A stretch of DNA of 46,411 bases, taken from assembly GCA_009843915.1 (NCBI GenBank), contig VYCM01000070.1:1-46411 (forward strand), written 5' to 3'. This document shows positions 33,933 through 43,104 of this stretch, in pieces. The translations under genes were made by a program, and so were the position numbers. The DNA comes from Acidimicrobiaceae bacterium (GTDB lineage Bacteria > Actinomycetota > Acidimicrobiia > Acidimicrobiales > Aldehydirespiratoraceae). The notes below the pieces were generated by a model. That model was not told where the DNA came from. It did not search any database and saw only the letters and a list, made by a program, of their open reading frames with translations. The number at the start of each line of letters is the position of its first letter. The first letter of the stretch is position 1.

Positions 33933-34964
33933 CTAGCCGGCCAGTTCGGCGAAGCGCTCCAGGGTGGCCGGGTCGCCGCTGATCAGCAGCGTGGTCACGA
34001 CCGATGAACGCCACGCCTCCAGGTCCTCCGCGATCTTGGCCCACGGGCCGATCAGCGCGATCTCCTCACACATCTGCGTGGTGACCGCCGCGGTGGCGGC
34101 GGCCTTGTCGCCGGCCAGGTACAGGTCCTGGATGGTGTCGCACTGGGCCTCGTAGCCCATGCGGTCGAACACGGCCCGGTGGAAGTTGGCCCCCTTGGCG
34201 CCCATGCCTCCCACATACAGCGAGATCACCGGCCGCACGAAATCGGCGCAGGCGTCCACGTCATCGCCGGGGACCAGGATGGTGGACGCCACCACCTCGA
34301 AGTCTTCGGGGGAGCGGCGGGCACCGGGACAGCCGAAGCCCTCTGCCAGGAAGCCGCGGTACATGGCGTCGTGGCGGGGCGAGAACAGCCAGGCCAGCCA
34401 GCCGTCGCAGATCTCGGCCGCCAGGGCGACGTTCTTCGGGCCCTCAGCGCCCAGGTAGATCGGGATGTCCCGCCGCAGCGGATGCACCGTGCTCTTGAGG
34501 GCCTTCCCCAACCCTGTGCTGCCCTGCCCGGTGTAGGGGAGCTGGTAGAACTCCCCGTCGTAGGCGACGGGGCCGGCCCGGTCGATCACCTGGCGCACGA
34601 TTTCCACGTACTCGCGGGTACGGGCCAGCGGCCGGGAGTAGGGCCGCCCGTACCAGCCCTCCACCACCTGCGGACCGGATGCGCCCACGCCCAGCACGAA
34701 GCGGCCGCCCGACAGGTGGTCGAGGCTCATGGCGGCCATGGCCGTGGCGGCCGGGGTGCGGGCCGACATCTGCGTGATGGACGTGCCGAGCCGTACCCGC
34801 TCGGTGGCTGCCCCCCACCAGGCCAGAGGCGTGAAGCAGTCCGACCCGTAGGCCTCGGCGGTCCAGATCGAGTCGAACCCGAGCCGGTCCGCCGCCGCGA
34901 TCTGCTCGGTCACCCCCTTGGGCGGCCCCGCCGACCAGTATCCGGTGTTCAGTCCCAGCTTCAT
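33933..34964 (-). CDS. LLM-class (luciferase-like) F420-dependent oxidoreductase
   Basis: 343 aa. N-terminal MKLGLNTGYW and FDSIWTAEAYGSDCFTPLAW are typical of mycobacterial F420-linked luciferase-like proteins, as is GGRFVLGVGASGPQVVEGWY. ATG 34964 follows AGGAGA; an in-frame ATG at 35048 would extend it into the divergent promoter region. Reaction unknown; such enzymes oxidise or reduce alcohols, ketones or lipids with F420. Divergent from the acyl-CoA dehydrogenase gene. Confidence 0.87.
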   Translation of the reverse strand: MKLGLNTGYWSAGPPKGVTEQIAAADRLGFDSIWTAEAYGSDCFTPLAWWGAATERVRLGTSITQMSARTPAATAMAAMSLDHLSGGRFVLGVGASGPQVVEGWYGRPYSRPLARTREYVEIVRQVIDRAGPVAYDGEFYQLPYTGQGSTGLGKALKSTVHPLRRDIPIYLGAEGPKNVALAAEICDGWLAWLFSPRHDAMYRGFLAEGFGCPGARRSPEDFEVVASTILVPGDDVDACADFVRPVISLYVGGMGAKGANFHRAVFDRMGYEAQCDTIQDLYLAGDKAAATAAVTTQMCEEIALIGPWAKIAEDLEAWRSSVVTTLLISGDPATLERFAELAG

Positions 34965-35099
34965 TGCCGTCTCCTGTCTCATCGGGTGTTGCCGGGCAGG
35001 CCAGCCGAGCAGCCGCACCGTATCGGCCTTCCACACCGGATCGATCAACCGCTTGGCGTCGGTTGCGAGCGCGCTCCGGCGGGGCGAGAGTGATGGCGA

Positions 35100-36332
35100 G
35101 TGGACTTCGATCTACCCCCCGACGACGATCCCCGCCGAACCGAGGTGCGGCGCTGGATTGTGGAGCACCCGAATCCCACCGGGAAGCAGCTGGCCGAGGC
35201 CGGGTACGTGGTTCCCCACTGGCCCCGGCCGTGGGGGTTGGAGGCCGACGGGCTGCACCAGCTCGTCATCGACGAGGAGCTGGCGGCTGCGGGAGTCAAG
35301 CGGCCCGACAACCTGATCGGGATCGGCTGGGCCGCGCCCACCATCCTGGCCGCCGGCACGCCGGAGCAGAAGGACCGCTACCTGTGGCCCATCTTCAGCG
35401 GCGAGGAGTACTGGTGCCAGCTCTTCAGCGAGCCCGACTCCGGGTCGGACCTGGCCTCGCTGTCCACCCGGGCGGTGCGCGACGGCGACACGTACATCGT
35501 GAACGGCTCCAAGATCTGGTCCAGCGGGGCCCACCACAGCAAGTTCGGGATCCTCATCGCTCGGACCAACCCGGACGTGCCCAAGCACAAGGGCATCTCC
35601 TACTTCATCTGCCCCATGGACGCCCCGGGCGTGACCATGCAGCCCATCGTGGACATGACCACCGCCCACTCCTTCAACCAGGTGTTCTTCGACGACGTGC
35701 GGCTGCCGGCCGGCCTGCGTGTGGGCGACGAGGGCGATGGCTGGCGCCTGGCCAAGGTGACGCTGGCCAACGAGAGGGTCGGTCTGTCCTCGGGCGGGGT
35801 GCTGTGGAGCCTGGGCCCCACCGCCCAGAAGCTGATCGAACTCGTCAAGAGCAACGGAGGTGTGTCCGACCCCGTGATGCGCGACCGGCTGGCCTCGGTG
35901 TACTGCGAGGCTGAGGTGCTCCGGCTCAACCAGTTGCGCACCCTCAGCGCCCGCCTGGCCGGACGGACACCGGGACCCGAGGCGTCGATCCAGAAGATCA
36001 TGTCCGACGACCACGGTCAGAGAGTGATGGAGGCGGCCGCGGCCACGGTCGGCGCGGCCGGCCTGCTCACCGGCTCGGGTCCGGTCGGCGAGATCCCCAA
36101 GGGGATGCAGACCGGCGCCACCGAAGTCAACTTCCCCCGCGGCGGCGGCCAGTTCCCCGACGTCGACCCCATCTGGCACTACGGCCTGCTTTTCTCGCCG
36201 GCACTGACGCTGGGGGGCGGCACGTTCGCGGTGCAGCGCAACATCGTGGCCGAGCACGTTCTGGGCCTTCCCCGCGAGCCGAACGTGGAAGCCGGCCTCA
36301 CCTGGAGCGAATCCCAGCGAAGGCGCGCCTAG
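35100..36332 (+). CDS. Acyl-CoA dehydrogenase family protein
   Basis: 410 aa flavoprotein. N-terminal helical domain (WPRPWGLEADG), middle beta domain with QLFSEPDSGSDLASL and GSKIWSSGAHHS, and C-terminal helical domain including ANERVGLSSGG and an FAD-contact region near PEASIQKIMSDDHGQ. GTG start. It resembles the actinobacterial FadE enzymes that act on unusual or bulky acyl-CoAs (sterol side chains or branched chains); the exact substrate is unknown. The next gene follows after 45 bp. Confidence 0.88.
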   Translation: MDFDLPPDDDPRRTEVRRWIVEHPNPTGKQLAEAGYVVPHWPRPWGLEADGLHQLVIDEELAAAGVKRPDNLIGIGWAAPTILAAGTPEQKDRYLWPIFSGEEYWCQLFSEPDSGSDLASLSTRAVRDGDTYIVNGSKIWSSGAHHSKFGILIARTNPDVPKHKGISYFICPMDAPGVTMQPIVDMTTAHSFNQVFFDDVRLPAGLRVGDEGDGWRLAKVTLANERVGLSSGGVLWSLGPTAQKLIELVKSNGGVSDPVMRDRLASVYCEAEVLRLNQLRTLSARLAGRTPGPEASIQKIMSDDHGQRVMEAAAATVGAAGLLTGSGPVGEIPKGMQTGATEVNFPRGGGQFPDVDPIWHYGLLFSPALTLGGGTFAVQRNIVAEHVLGLPREPNVEAGLTWSESQRRRA

Positions 36333-36377
36333 CGTGGGGACTGGTCTCACCTTCATACAGACGCAGAGGAGGCGGAT

Positions 36378-37523
36378 GTGAGGACCCGCATCACCGAAAT
36401 GCTGGGGATCGAGTTCCCGATCGTCGCCTTCAGCCATTGCCGCGACGTGGTGGCCGCGGTGTCCAAGGCCGGTGGGATGGGAGTGCTCGGAGCGGTGGCC
36501 CACTCGCCCGAGAGTCTCGATATCGACCTGGACTGGATCGAGGCGGAGGTCGGTGACAAGCCGTACGGGGTGGACGTGATCATCCCCGCCAGGCTTTCCG
36601 GCGGTCCCGACGGGGGATTCACACTCGACGACATCCGCCAGCTCATCCCGGCCACCCACGTGGACTTCGTCGACGAGATACTGGCCCGCTACGACGTGCC
36701 GCCGCTGCCCGCCGACGACAGCTCGGAGTCGCTCATCTCCTTCGGCAGTCTGGGCGACACCACGCCGTTCTCGGCCGACGCGGCCGGCGCCCAGCTGGAG
36801 ATCGCACTGGCCCACCGGGGCGCGTTCGTGGCCAACGCGCTGGGCCCGCCGCCGCAGTACATGATCGATGCGGCCAAGGACGCCGGCAAGCTGGTCGGCG
36901 CCCTGGCGGGCCGGGCGGTGCACGCCGAGCGCCATCAGGCTGCCGGTGTGGACATCATCATCGCCCAGGGATATGAGGCCGGCGGCCACACCGGGGAGAT
37001 CGGCTCGATGGTGCTGATTCCCGAGATCGTCGACGCGGTGGACGTGCCCGTGCTCGGGGCGGGAGGCATCGGCCGGGGCCGGCAGATGGCCGCGGCCATG
37101 GCCCTTGGCGCCGACGGCGTGTGGTGCGGGTCGGTGTGGCTCACCACCGTCGAGGCCGAGACCCATCCAGTGGTGAAGGACAAGATGCTGACGGCCACGT
37201 CGTCCGACACGATCCGCTCGCGCTCCCTCACCGGCAAGCCGGCCCGGATGCTCAAGTCGGCGTGGACCGACGAATGGGATCGGGACGACACGCCGGACCC
37301 GCTGGGAATGCCGCTCCAGCCGGTGCTGACCCGCACCGCCCAGCGCCGCATCGAGCGGGCGGCCCACGCCGCCGGTTCGGGTGCCGAGAAGCTGGCCAAC
37401 TACTTTGTCGGCCAGATCGTGGGCACCATGAACCAATCCAAGACCAGCGCCCAGGTGGTGTATGAGATCATCGAGGAGTTCATCGACTCGGTGGAGTCCC
37501 TGGCCGGACAGCTGGAGGCCTGA
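36378..37523 (+). CDS. Nitronate monooxygenase/2-nitropropane dioxygenase-like flavoprotein
   Basis: 381 aa FMN-binding TIM barrel. N-terminal RTRITEMLGIEFPIV, the FMN-site AAGVDIIIAQGYEAGGHTGE, then VPVLGAGGIGRGRQMAAAMA and GADGVWCGSVWL. This is the Pfam NMO family; many actinobacterial members sit next to acyl-CoA dehydrogenases and may be enoyl-reductase-like. GTG start after GAGGAGG. About 30 bp separate it from the aminotransferase gene. Confidence 0.87.
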   Translation: MRTRITEMLGIEFPIVAFSHCRDVVAAVSKAGGMGVLGAVAHSPESLDIDLDWIEAEVGDKPYGVDVIIPARLSGGPDGGFTLDDIRQLIPATHVDFVDEILARYDVPPLPADDSSESLISFGSLGDTTPFSADAAGAQLEIALAHRGAFVANALGPPPQYMIDAAKDAGKLVGALAGRAVHAERHQAAGVDIIIAQGYEAGGHTGEIGSMVLIPEIVDAVDVPVLGAGGIGRGRQMAAAMALGADGVWCGSVWLTTVEAETHPVVKDKMLTATSSDTIRSRSLTGKPARMLKSAWTDEWDRDDTPDPLGMPLQPVLTRTAQRRIERAAHAAGSGAEKLANYFVGQIVGTMNQSKTSAQVVYEIIEEFIDSVESLAGQLEA

Positions 37524-37553
37524 GCACAGCAGCTCGCGTCGACGTTCGGGGAT

Positions 37554-38756
37554 GTGACAGTGACTGCAGGACCACGCGGGGTGGGGGGCCGGTACTTCGT
37601 CCAGAACCCCGGGCCCACCAACATCCCCGACCGGGTGCTGGAGGCATTCCGGCGCCCGGCCATCGACTTCTCCGACCCCGACTTCATCGCGCTGGCCGAC
37701 AGCGTCTGGACCGAGTTGCCCGAGGTGTTCGGCGGGGCCGACGAGATTGTGGTGCTGACCACGGTGGGCCACGGCGCCTGGGAGTCGGCCTTGACCAATA
37801 CCCTCGATCCCGGCGACGCGGTGCTGATTCCCGACTGCGGGCTGTTCGGCAAGCGGTGGGCGATGATGGCCCGGGACCTGGGCTACGAGGTGGTGTCCAC
37901 GTCGGAGCACCTGCGGAGCCCCACCGACCCCGCCGAGATCGCCGACATCCTGGCGGCCGACACGTCCCATCGCATCCGCAACGTGTGCATCGTTCACACC
38001 GAGACGTCCACCGGCTCGGTCACCGACCTGGCCGCCATGCGGGCCGCCATCGACGCGGCCGGCCATCCGGCGCTGTTCGTGGTGGACGGGGTGTGCTCGC
38101 TGGGCATCGAGCCGCTGCGGATGCGCGACTGGGGGATCGACGTGGTGGTGGCCGCGGCCCAGAAGGGCCTGATGATGCCGCCCGGCCTGGCCTTCTGCGC
38201 GCTGAGCGAGCGGGCGGTCGAGCGCAACCACTCTGCGTCCACCCCCCGGTTCCATCTGGCCTGGGCGCCCCGCTTCGAGAGGGGCCACATCTACATGCGT
38301 TTCGGCGGCACCCCGCCTATCCAGCACATGTTCGCTCTTCGGGCCGCGCTCGACATGATCGCTGAGAACGGCGGGATCGACGCCTCGGTGGCCCGTCACC
38401 GCCGCTGGGCTGCTGCGGTGCACGCCGCGGTGGACGGATGGTCGTCGGGGGGCCCCTGGGAGATCAACATCGCCGAGCCCAAGCACCGCACCGCGGCCAT
38501 GACCTGCGTGCGGACCGGCGACATCCCCGCCGGCCCGCTGATCGACATGGCCCGGGACCGCTTCAGGGTGAGTGTCGGGTCGGGGATGATGAGTTCGCTG
38601 GAGGGCCGGACCTTCCGTATCGGTCACCTCGGCGACCTCAACGAGCCGATGCTGCTCGGCGCCCTTGGCGGCCTGGAGACGGCCATGACGGTGCTCGGGC
38701 TGCCCCACGGCCACGGCCTGCCCGCCGCGGTCGCGTCCTTGGCCTCCACCGCCTAG
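37554..38756 (+). CDS. Class V aminotransferase (serine/alanine-glyoxylate type)
   Basis: 400 aa PLP enzyme. N-terminal NPGPTNIPDRVLEAF, TTVGHGAWESALTN, HTETSTGSV, the Asp of FVVDGVCSLGIEPL and the PLP Lys in AAAQKGLMMPPGL, a sequence typical of serine-glyoxylate and pyridoxamine-pyruvate aminotransferases. The C-terminal FRIGHLGDLNEPMLLGAL is also characteristic. GTG start. Amino donor is not certain. Last of three closely spaced plus-strand genes. Confidence 0.9.
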   Translation: MTVTAGPRGVGGRYFVQNPGPTNIPDRVLEAFRRPAIDFSDPDFIALADSVWTELPEVFGGADEIVVLTTVGHGAWESALTNTLDPGDAVLIPDCGLFGKRWAMMARDLGYEVVSTSEHLRSPTDPAEIADILAADTSHRIRNVCIVHTETSTGSVTDLAAMRAAIDAAGHPALFVVDGVCSLGIEPLRMRDWGIDVVVAAAQKGLMMPPGLAFCALSERAVERNHSASTPRFHLAWAPRFERGHIYMRFGGTPPIQHMFALRAALDMIAENGGIDASVARHRRWAAAVHAAVDGWSSGGPWEINIAEPKHRTAAMTCVRTGDIPAGPLIDMARDRFRVSVGSGMMSSLEGRTFRIGHLGDLNEPMLLGALGGLETAMTVLGLPHGHGLPAAVASLASTA

Positions 38757-38769
38757 CCCGCCTCCCTGC

Positions 38770-38817
38770 GAATTGGCAGCGTACGGTGCCCTATAGGGCA
38801 CTAACTGCTGCCAGTTC
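38770..38817 (+). repeat. Dispersed hairpin element, copy G
   Basis: 48 bp. The inner stem is perfect, GTGCCC-TATA-GGGCAC, though it differs in sequence from copies B-D. It starts 13 bp after the aminotransferase stop and ends 8 bp before the convergent engB stop, so it could act as a bidirectional terminator here. Confidence 0.9.
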
Positions 38818-38825
38818 CCGCGCCC

Positions 38826-39419
38826 CTAGGCCTGAAGCAGCGTGGCCACCAGCGCCCGAAGCTCAGTGATGCCGGTGCCCTTGGTGGAGCTGGTCCAGTG
38901 GACGGTGCCCCGGTCGGTGCCGAGCTTGGCCGCGAGTTCGCTCCGGCGGTTGCCGCGGCGGGACGGGCGTACCTTGTCGGCCTTGGTGGCCACGTAGGTC
39001 ACGGGGAGTCCCAGCCCGTCCAGCCATTCGACGGTCTGGAGGTCGAGGCCGGTGGGACCGATCTCGCCGTCGATGAGGTGCAGCACGCCCCGAAGCGGCT
39101 CCCGGTGGGCGAGGTAGCCCTCAGCCATGGCGCTCCAGCGACCCTGCTCGGCCTTGGACGCCTTGGCGTACCCGTAGCCGGGCAGGTCTACCAGCCACAG
39201 TCCCGAGCCTTCGGCGCCCAGTTCGAAGGCGTTGATCAGCCGGGTGGCGCCGGGAGTCTTGGACGTGCGGGCCAGCTTCTTGCGCTGGGCCAGCGCGTTG
39301 AGCAGCGACGACTTGCCCACGTTGGACCTCCCCACCAGAGCGATCTCGGCCACCGTGGCCGGCATCTGGCGAGCGTGGGGGAAAGACGACACGAATCGCA
39401 GCGCCAGTGGCCCAGCCAT
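38826..39419 (-). CDS. engB: Ribosome biogenesis GTP-binding protein EngB/YsxC
   Basis: 197 aa single G domain. G1 GRSNVGKSSLLNAL, G2 region KTPGATRLINAF, G3 DLPGYGYAKASK, G4 TKADK. Needed for 50S subunit assembly in other bacteria. TAGCCT 6 nt upstream of ATG 39419 suggests a leaderless transcript. It lies 48 bp downstream of the Fpg-like gene. Confidence 0.95.
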   Translation of the reverse strand: MAGPLALRFVSSFPHARQMPATVAEIALVGRSNVGKSSLLNALAQRKKLARTSKTPGATRLINAFELGAEGSGLWLVDLPGYGYAKASKAEQGRWSAMAEGYLAHREPLRGVLHLIDGEIGPTGLDLQTVEWLDGLGLPVTYVATKADKVRPSRRGNRRSELAAKLGTDRGTVHWTSSTKGTGITELRALVATLLQA

Positions 39420-39425
39420 CCGATC

Positions 39426-39431
39426 AGGCTA
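39426..39431 (-). promoter_or_regulatory. -10 box for engB
   Basis: TAGCCT on the minus strand, 6 nt before ATG 39419, no Shine-Dalgarno. The same hexamer, with the same 6-nt spacing, precedes the threonine aldolase start. Confidence 0.5.
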
Positions 39432-39467
39432 CGTGTGTGGTTGTAGCTGGGGGTTGCAGCCGCGGTG

Positions 39468-40247
39468 TCAGGTCTGGTGGTCGGGGCACCAGTAGGTGGT
39501 GCGGCCGCCCACCTGTTCGCGGCGCAGAGCCGCCCCGTCGCGGGGGCAGCCGCCACCCCGCTCCCGACCCGGCTGGAGGTCGCCCGTGTGGGAGCCGCCC
39601 CGCTCGCCGAGGACGGCCAGCGTGCGGCGAACGTTGCGATGCAGCCGGGCCGTCTCCCGGGCATCCAGGGATCGGGCCTCCCGGACGGGGGACAGGCCGG
39701 CCCGCCACAACGCCTCGTCGACCAGCAGGTTGCCGAGCCCGGCCACCCGCCGCTGGTCGAGCAGCCGGGCCTTGAGCGCCACCGTCGAGTCGCCGAGCGC
39801 CTTGCGCAACTGGCCGAGTGTGAGCGACAGCGCGTCCGGGCCCAACTTGCTCTCGTCCGGCTCGAGCTGAACGCCGCCCAACCGCCGAGGGTCACGCAGC
39901 ACCATGGCGCCCCCGCCCTCAAACTCCAGCCCAAACCGGTCCCAGGCCGGCTCGTGGCGGGGGCTGTCGTACAGCAGATGGTCGATGGGCATGGCCCCGT
40001 CCACCACGATCTTGCCGGTCATGCCGAACCGCAGCCCCAGCCGCGGGCCGTCGGTGTCGACGATGACGAGCTTGCCGATGCGGCGGGCCTCCTCGATGCG
40101 GGCTCCGGTCAGCTCGGAGCGCAGGGCGTCGGTGGTGGTGCCGCCCTTGGCGAACCACTCATCCGGAGCGTGGACGCTGGCGATCGTGCGCCCCTCAGTG
40201 GCCGAGATGGCCCTGCGGTAGGCCTCCACCTCGATGATCTCAGGCAC
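39468..40247 (-). CDS. Fpg/Nei-family DNA glycosylase with variant zinc finger
   Basis: 259 aa. N-terminal Pro2-Glu3 of the bifunctional glycosylase/AP-lyase family (MPEIIEVEAYRRAI), a conserved-type Lys in RRIGKLVIVD, a helix-two-turn-helix region (LDQRRVAGLGNLLVDEALW) and a C-terminal zinc-finger remnant. The normal CxxC...CxxC finger reads CPRD...CPDH, so two ligands are Asp and His. The usual HLGMTG reads RFGMTG. It should still excise oxidised bases, but specificity is uncertain between Fpg and Nei. GTG start 8 bp after the membrane protein gene stop. Confidence 0.85.
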   Translation of the reverse strand: MPEIIEVEAYRRAISATEGRTIASVHAPDEWFAKGGTTTDALRSELTGARIEEARRIGKLVIVDTDGPRLGLRFGMTGKIVVDGAMPIDHLLYDSPRHEPAWDRFGLEFEGGGAMVLRDPRRLGGVQLEPDESKLGPDALSLTLGQLRKALGDSTVALKARLLDQRRVAGLGNLLVDEALWRAGLSPVREARSLDARETARLHRNVRRTLAVLGERGGSHTGDLQPGRERGGGCPRDGAALRREQVGGRTTYWCPDHQT

Positions 40248-40255
40248 AGCCAGCC

Positions 40256-40750
40256 CTACGACGACAGGGCCGCGAGGAGTTCGTCGGTCCGCTCGGTGGT
40301 GACAGTCAGCTTGCGGGTCTGACCCTTGCGTCGGTACTCCACGGTGACGGCCTTCTTGCCTCCGAGCGAGTAGAGCAGGTCGGGTCGCTTGCCCTTGAGG
40401 CCCCAGCCGCCGTAGTCCCTCATGGGGTCGACCTCTCGGGTGTAGACCTCTCTGATCTCCCGTCTAGGAACATGCGACTTGAACGGCCACGGCCACAGTC
40501 GGACGCTGTAGAGGCGGTCGTCGACCCGCACCCGCAACTGCATCGTCCACAGAATCGCCGGAAGGATCCCGCCGGCCAGAACGACCAGTCCGATGAGGCC
40601 GATCCATTCCCACGGCGAACTGGGGCTCTCCTGGCTGAGGACGAGCGACATCACGAGGATGAGGATCACGGCCTCGAAGGCAGCCAGAGGCTTCAGCCAC
40701 CGGCCCACGTCCTTCGATACTCGCTGTTTCTCGACGAACCGGATTGGCAT
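40256..40750 (-). CDS. Small membrane protein, function unknown
   Basis: 164 aa. A basic N-terminus (PIRFVEKQRVSKDVGRWLK), two hydrophobic helices (about residues 22-40 and 50-69) joined by SQESPSSPWEW, and a soluble C-terminal region with a PH-like beta pattern (LRVRVDDRLYSVRLWPWPF, KKAVTVEYRRKGQTRKLTV). Not recognised as a named family. It sits between the dehalogenase and glycosylase genes on the same strand. Confidence 0.75.
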   Translation of the reverse strand: MPIRFVEKQRVSKDVGRWLKPLAAFEAVILILVMSLVLSQESPSSPWEWIGLIGLVVLAGGILPAILWTMQLRVRVDDRLYSVRLWPWPFKSHVPRREIREVYTREVDPMRDYGGWGLKGKRPDLLYSLGGKKAVTVEYRRKGQTRKLTVTTERTDELLAALSS

Positions 40751-40792
40751 AGGGACTTTCTCGCAGGGTCGTGGGCGTAGGGACCCTGCCGG

Positions 40793-41738
40793 TCAGCCGG
40801 CGGCGAGCCAGGCGTTGATGGCCTCGGCCAGAGCCGGGCCCTGGTCCTCCTGGATAAAGTGGCTGGCCGGCTCGAACTGGGCGTGGGGCTGGCCGGCCGC
40901 GCCCGGGATCCGCTCGGTCATGAAGGGCTGCAGGCCGCCCAGCACCGGGTCGCCGGGCGCCCACAGGGTGAGCACCGGCTTGGTCCACTGCTCCAGGACC
41001 GTCCAGGCGGCCTTGTTGGCGGGCACGGCCGGGTCGTCGGGCGAGACCGGCACCAGCAGCGGGAACTGGCGGGCACCGGCCATGTACAGCTCTTCGGGGA
41101 ACGGCGCCCGGTAGGCGTCGAGGGCGGCCTCGCTCAACTCGTTGGCGGTTGCGTTCTCGACCAGCCGGCCGCAGTCCAGGAAGGGACGTCCTGGCTGAAC
41201 TGCCGCCAGAAGTCGAGGCCGCGCCGGGGGAGTCGCCCACCGGGAGCGCGGTGTTGGCCAGGATCAGCCAGCCGACTAGGTCGGGGTTCTCCGCGGCCAG
41301 CCGCAGGCCGATCAGGCCGCCCCAGTCCTGGCCGAACAGGTGCAGCGGCCCGTCGCCCCGCTCGACCGCGGTCGCCTCCAGGAAGTCGCGCATCCACTCG
41401 ACGTGTCCCGCATAGGTGTAGGCCGAACGCTCGACTGGCTTGTCGGACCGGCCGAAGCCGATCAGATCCGGCACGAGCACCCGGTGCCCGGCACCGGCAA
41501 GCACCGGGATCATCTTGCGGTACAAGTAGCCCCAGGTCGGCTCGCCGTGCAGCAGCAGGATGGTGTCCGTGTCGCTGTCCGATGAATCCGGGCCGGCGAT
41601 CACATACGCCATTCGCAGTCCGTCCACGGTGACGTGCCGCGGCTCGTAGGGGTAGTCGTCGATGGCGGCGAAACGATCTTCGGGCGTGCGGACGTAGGCG
41701 ATGCCGCTCGGCGTGGTCAGAGTCTCCGTGTCGGTCAT
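40793..41738 (-). pseudogene. Haloalkane dehalogenase, interrupted by two frameshifts
   Basis: Joined across three frames this is an alpha/beta hydrolase of about 314 aa, closest to the DhmA-like haloalkane dehalogenases: HGEPTWGYLYRKMIP, DLIGFGRSDKP, nucleophile Asp138 and halide-binding Trp139 in LFGQDWGGLIGL, acid Asp in APGDPVLGG, and base His in ASHFIQED. One base appears missing near 41213-41220 (between DSPG and RGLDFWRQF) and one near 41182-41187 (between SQDV and FLDCGRLVE). Both fall in short C/G or CCTTCC runs. All catalytic residues survive in the joined product, so sequencing error or very recent loss is likely. ATG overlaps the guanine deaminase stop as ATGA. Confidence 0.85.
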
Positions 41739-43078
41739 GGCTTCACGCTAGAGCCGTCCACCCAGACGTGGCTGATGTCGTCGGCGGTGGCCAGGCGGAC
41801 GACCTTCTCGAAGGCTCGGGCCTCGTCGTCGATGCCGTCCCACAGCCGGATAGCGCCACCGGGCCGGTCGGTCCGCACTGCCATGGCGTCGAAGCAACGG
41901 CCCGGCTCGATCAGCCCCACGGGCAAGTCGACTACCGCGGCACCCCCTGCGGTCGCCAGCCAGAAGGCGGTCATGGTGTCGATGCGAGACTCGGGCACGC
42001 CCCTATCCGTCGCGCCGAGCGCCGGGTCGACGCCGTCCTCCAGCATGCGGGAGACGGTGACCGCGTCCTGACAGACCCCCAGCAGGCCGGGGCGGGCACC
42101 GCCGGCGATGTCGCTGCCCAGCCCGACGCCCACACCGGCGGCCAGCGCTTGCCGCACCCCGAACACCGCGTTGGCGAAGTAGGCGTTGGACAGCGGGCAG
42201 TGGGCCACGCCCGCACCCCGTCCAGCCACTAGGACAGCCTCCTCCGGGGTTAGGTGGTCGCTGTGGGCCAGCACGGTGCGCGGGCGGACGAGGCCGAAGC
42301 GGTTGAGGGCGGTCGAGTCACTCACGCCGAAGCGGTCGAGGGCGTAGTCGCAGTGCCAGTCCGATTCCGCGCAGTGCGTCTGCACCCGCACGCCGGTAGC
42401 CGCGGCCAGCTCTCCCAGTCCCTCGAGCAGGGCGTCGGTGCAGGCCGGCGTAAAGCGGGGCGTGATGATCGGCTCGACCCGCGGGCTGCCCACGGCTGTC
42501 ACGGCCTCTATGGACGCGGCCGACGCCTCGACGCCCGCGCTGGCGGTCGCGTCCCGGTACCACTCGGGTGTACCAACGGGGTGGTCCATGGCCACCCGAC
42601 CCACCAGGGCCCGCTGCCCGTGACGGGCGCACGCCCGGGCCAAGGCGGTGGTGGCCTCCAGGTGGTTCGACGAGAAGTAAACGGCGGTGGTGGTGCCCAT
42701 GGCCAGCAGCGACGGCACTAGGTCGTCCCACACCGTGGCGGCGAACCCGGCGTCGGCGTAGCGAGCCTCGAGCGGGAAGGTGTAGTCGAACAGCCAGCGC
42801 TCCAACGGCAGATCGAGTCCCGTGCCGAGCTGGGGCCATTGGGGCGCATGGATGTGAAGGTCCACCAGCCCGGGTATCAGGAACGTGCCCTCGGCCAGGT
42901 CCACTCGTTCGTCAGCCGAGTCAAGCGCGGCCCGGCCCGAAGCCGCTCCCTCCGAGGTGGACTGGTCGTGCACCGCGGCGACCCTTCCGGCGTCGTCGAC
43001 CTCGACCACTGCGTCCATCACCGTCAGGCGGTCGGGCGCCGGTGTCTGCATCAGCGTTCCAGCCACGGCCAGCGTCAC
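41735..43078 (-). CDS. guaD: Guanine deaminase
   Basis: 447 aa amidohydrolase that converts guanine to xanthine and ammonia. Zn ligands in GLVDLHIHAPQW, family signature GLDLPLERWLFDYTFPLEAR, MDHP, TPRFTPACTD, the Zn His in QTHCAESDW, LAHSDHL, and the Asp of GLGSDIAGG. The IHAPQW...TFPLE pattern separates it from chlorohydrolase-like relatives. GTG start. Its stop overlaps the dehalogenase ATG, coupling the two. Purine salvage or catabolism is the expected role. Confidence 0.92.
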   Translation of the reverse strand: MTLAVAGTLMQTPAPDRLTVMDAVVEVDDAGRVAAVHDQSTSEGAASGRAALDSADERVDLAEGTFLIPGLVDLHIHAPQWPQLGTGLDLPLERWLFDYTFPLEARYADAGFAATVWDDLVPSLLAMGTTTAVYFSSNHLEATTALARACARHGQRALVGRVAMDHPVGTPEWYRDATASAGVEASAASIEAVTAVGSPRVEPIITPRFTPACTDALLEGLGELAAATGVRVQTHCAESDWHCDYALDRFGVSDSTALNRFGLVRPRTVLAHSDHLTPEEAVLVAGRGAGVAHCPLSNAYFANAVFGVRQALAAGVGVGLGSDIAGGARPGLLGVCQDAVTVSRMLEDGVDPALGATDRGVPESRIDTMTAFWLATAGGAAVVDLPVGLIEPGRCFDAMAVRTDRPGGAIRLWDGIDDEARAFEKVVRLATADDISHVWVDGSSVKP

Positions 43079-43104
43079 GGCGCCACCGTACTCGTCTCGG
43101 GATT

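Noticed and set aside
35112-38801. A 1229-codon open frame on the minus strand
   Set aside because: It is antisense to three well-supported genes (acyl-CoA dehydrogenase, nitronate-monooxygenase type, aminotransferase). It reads as His/Gly/Arg-rich sequence without a domain, a usual effect of high-GC codon bias.
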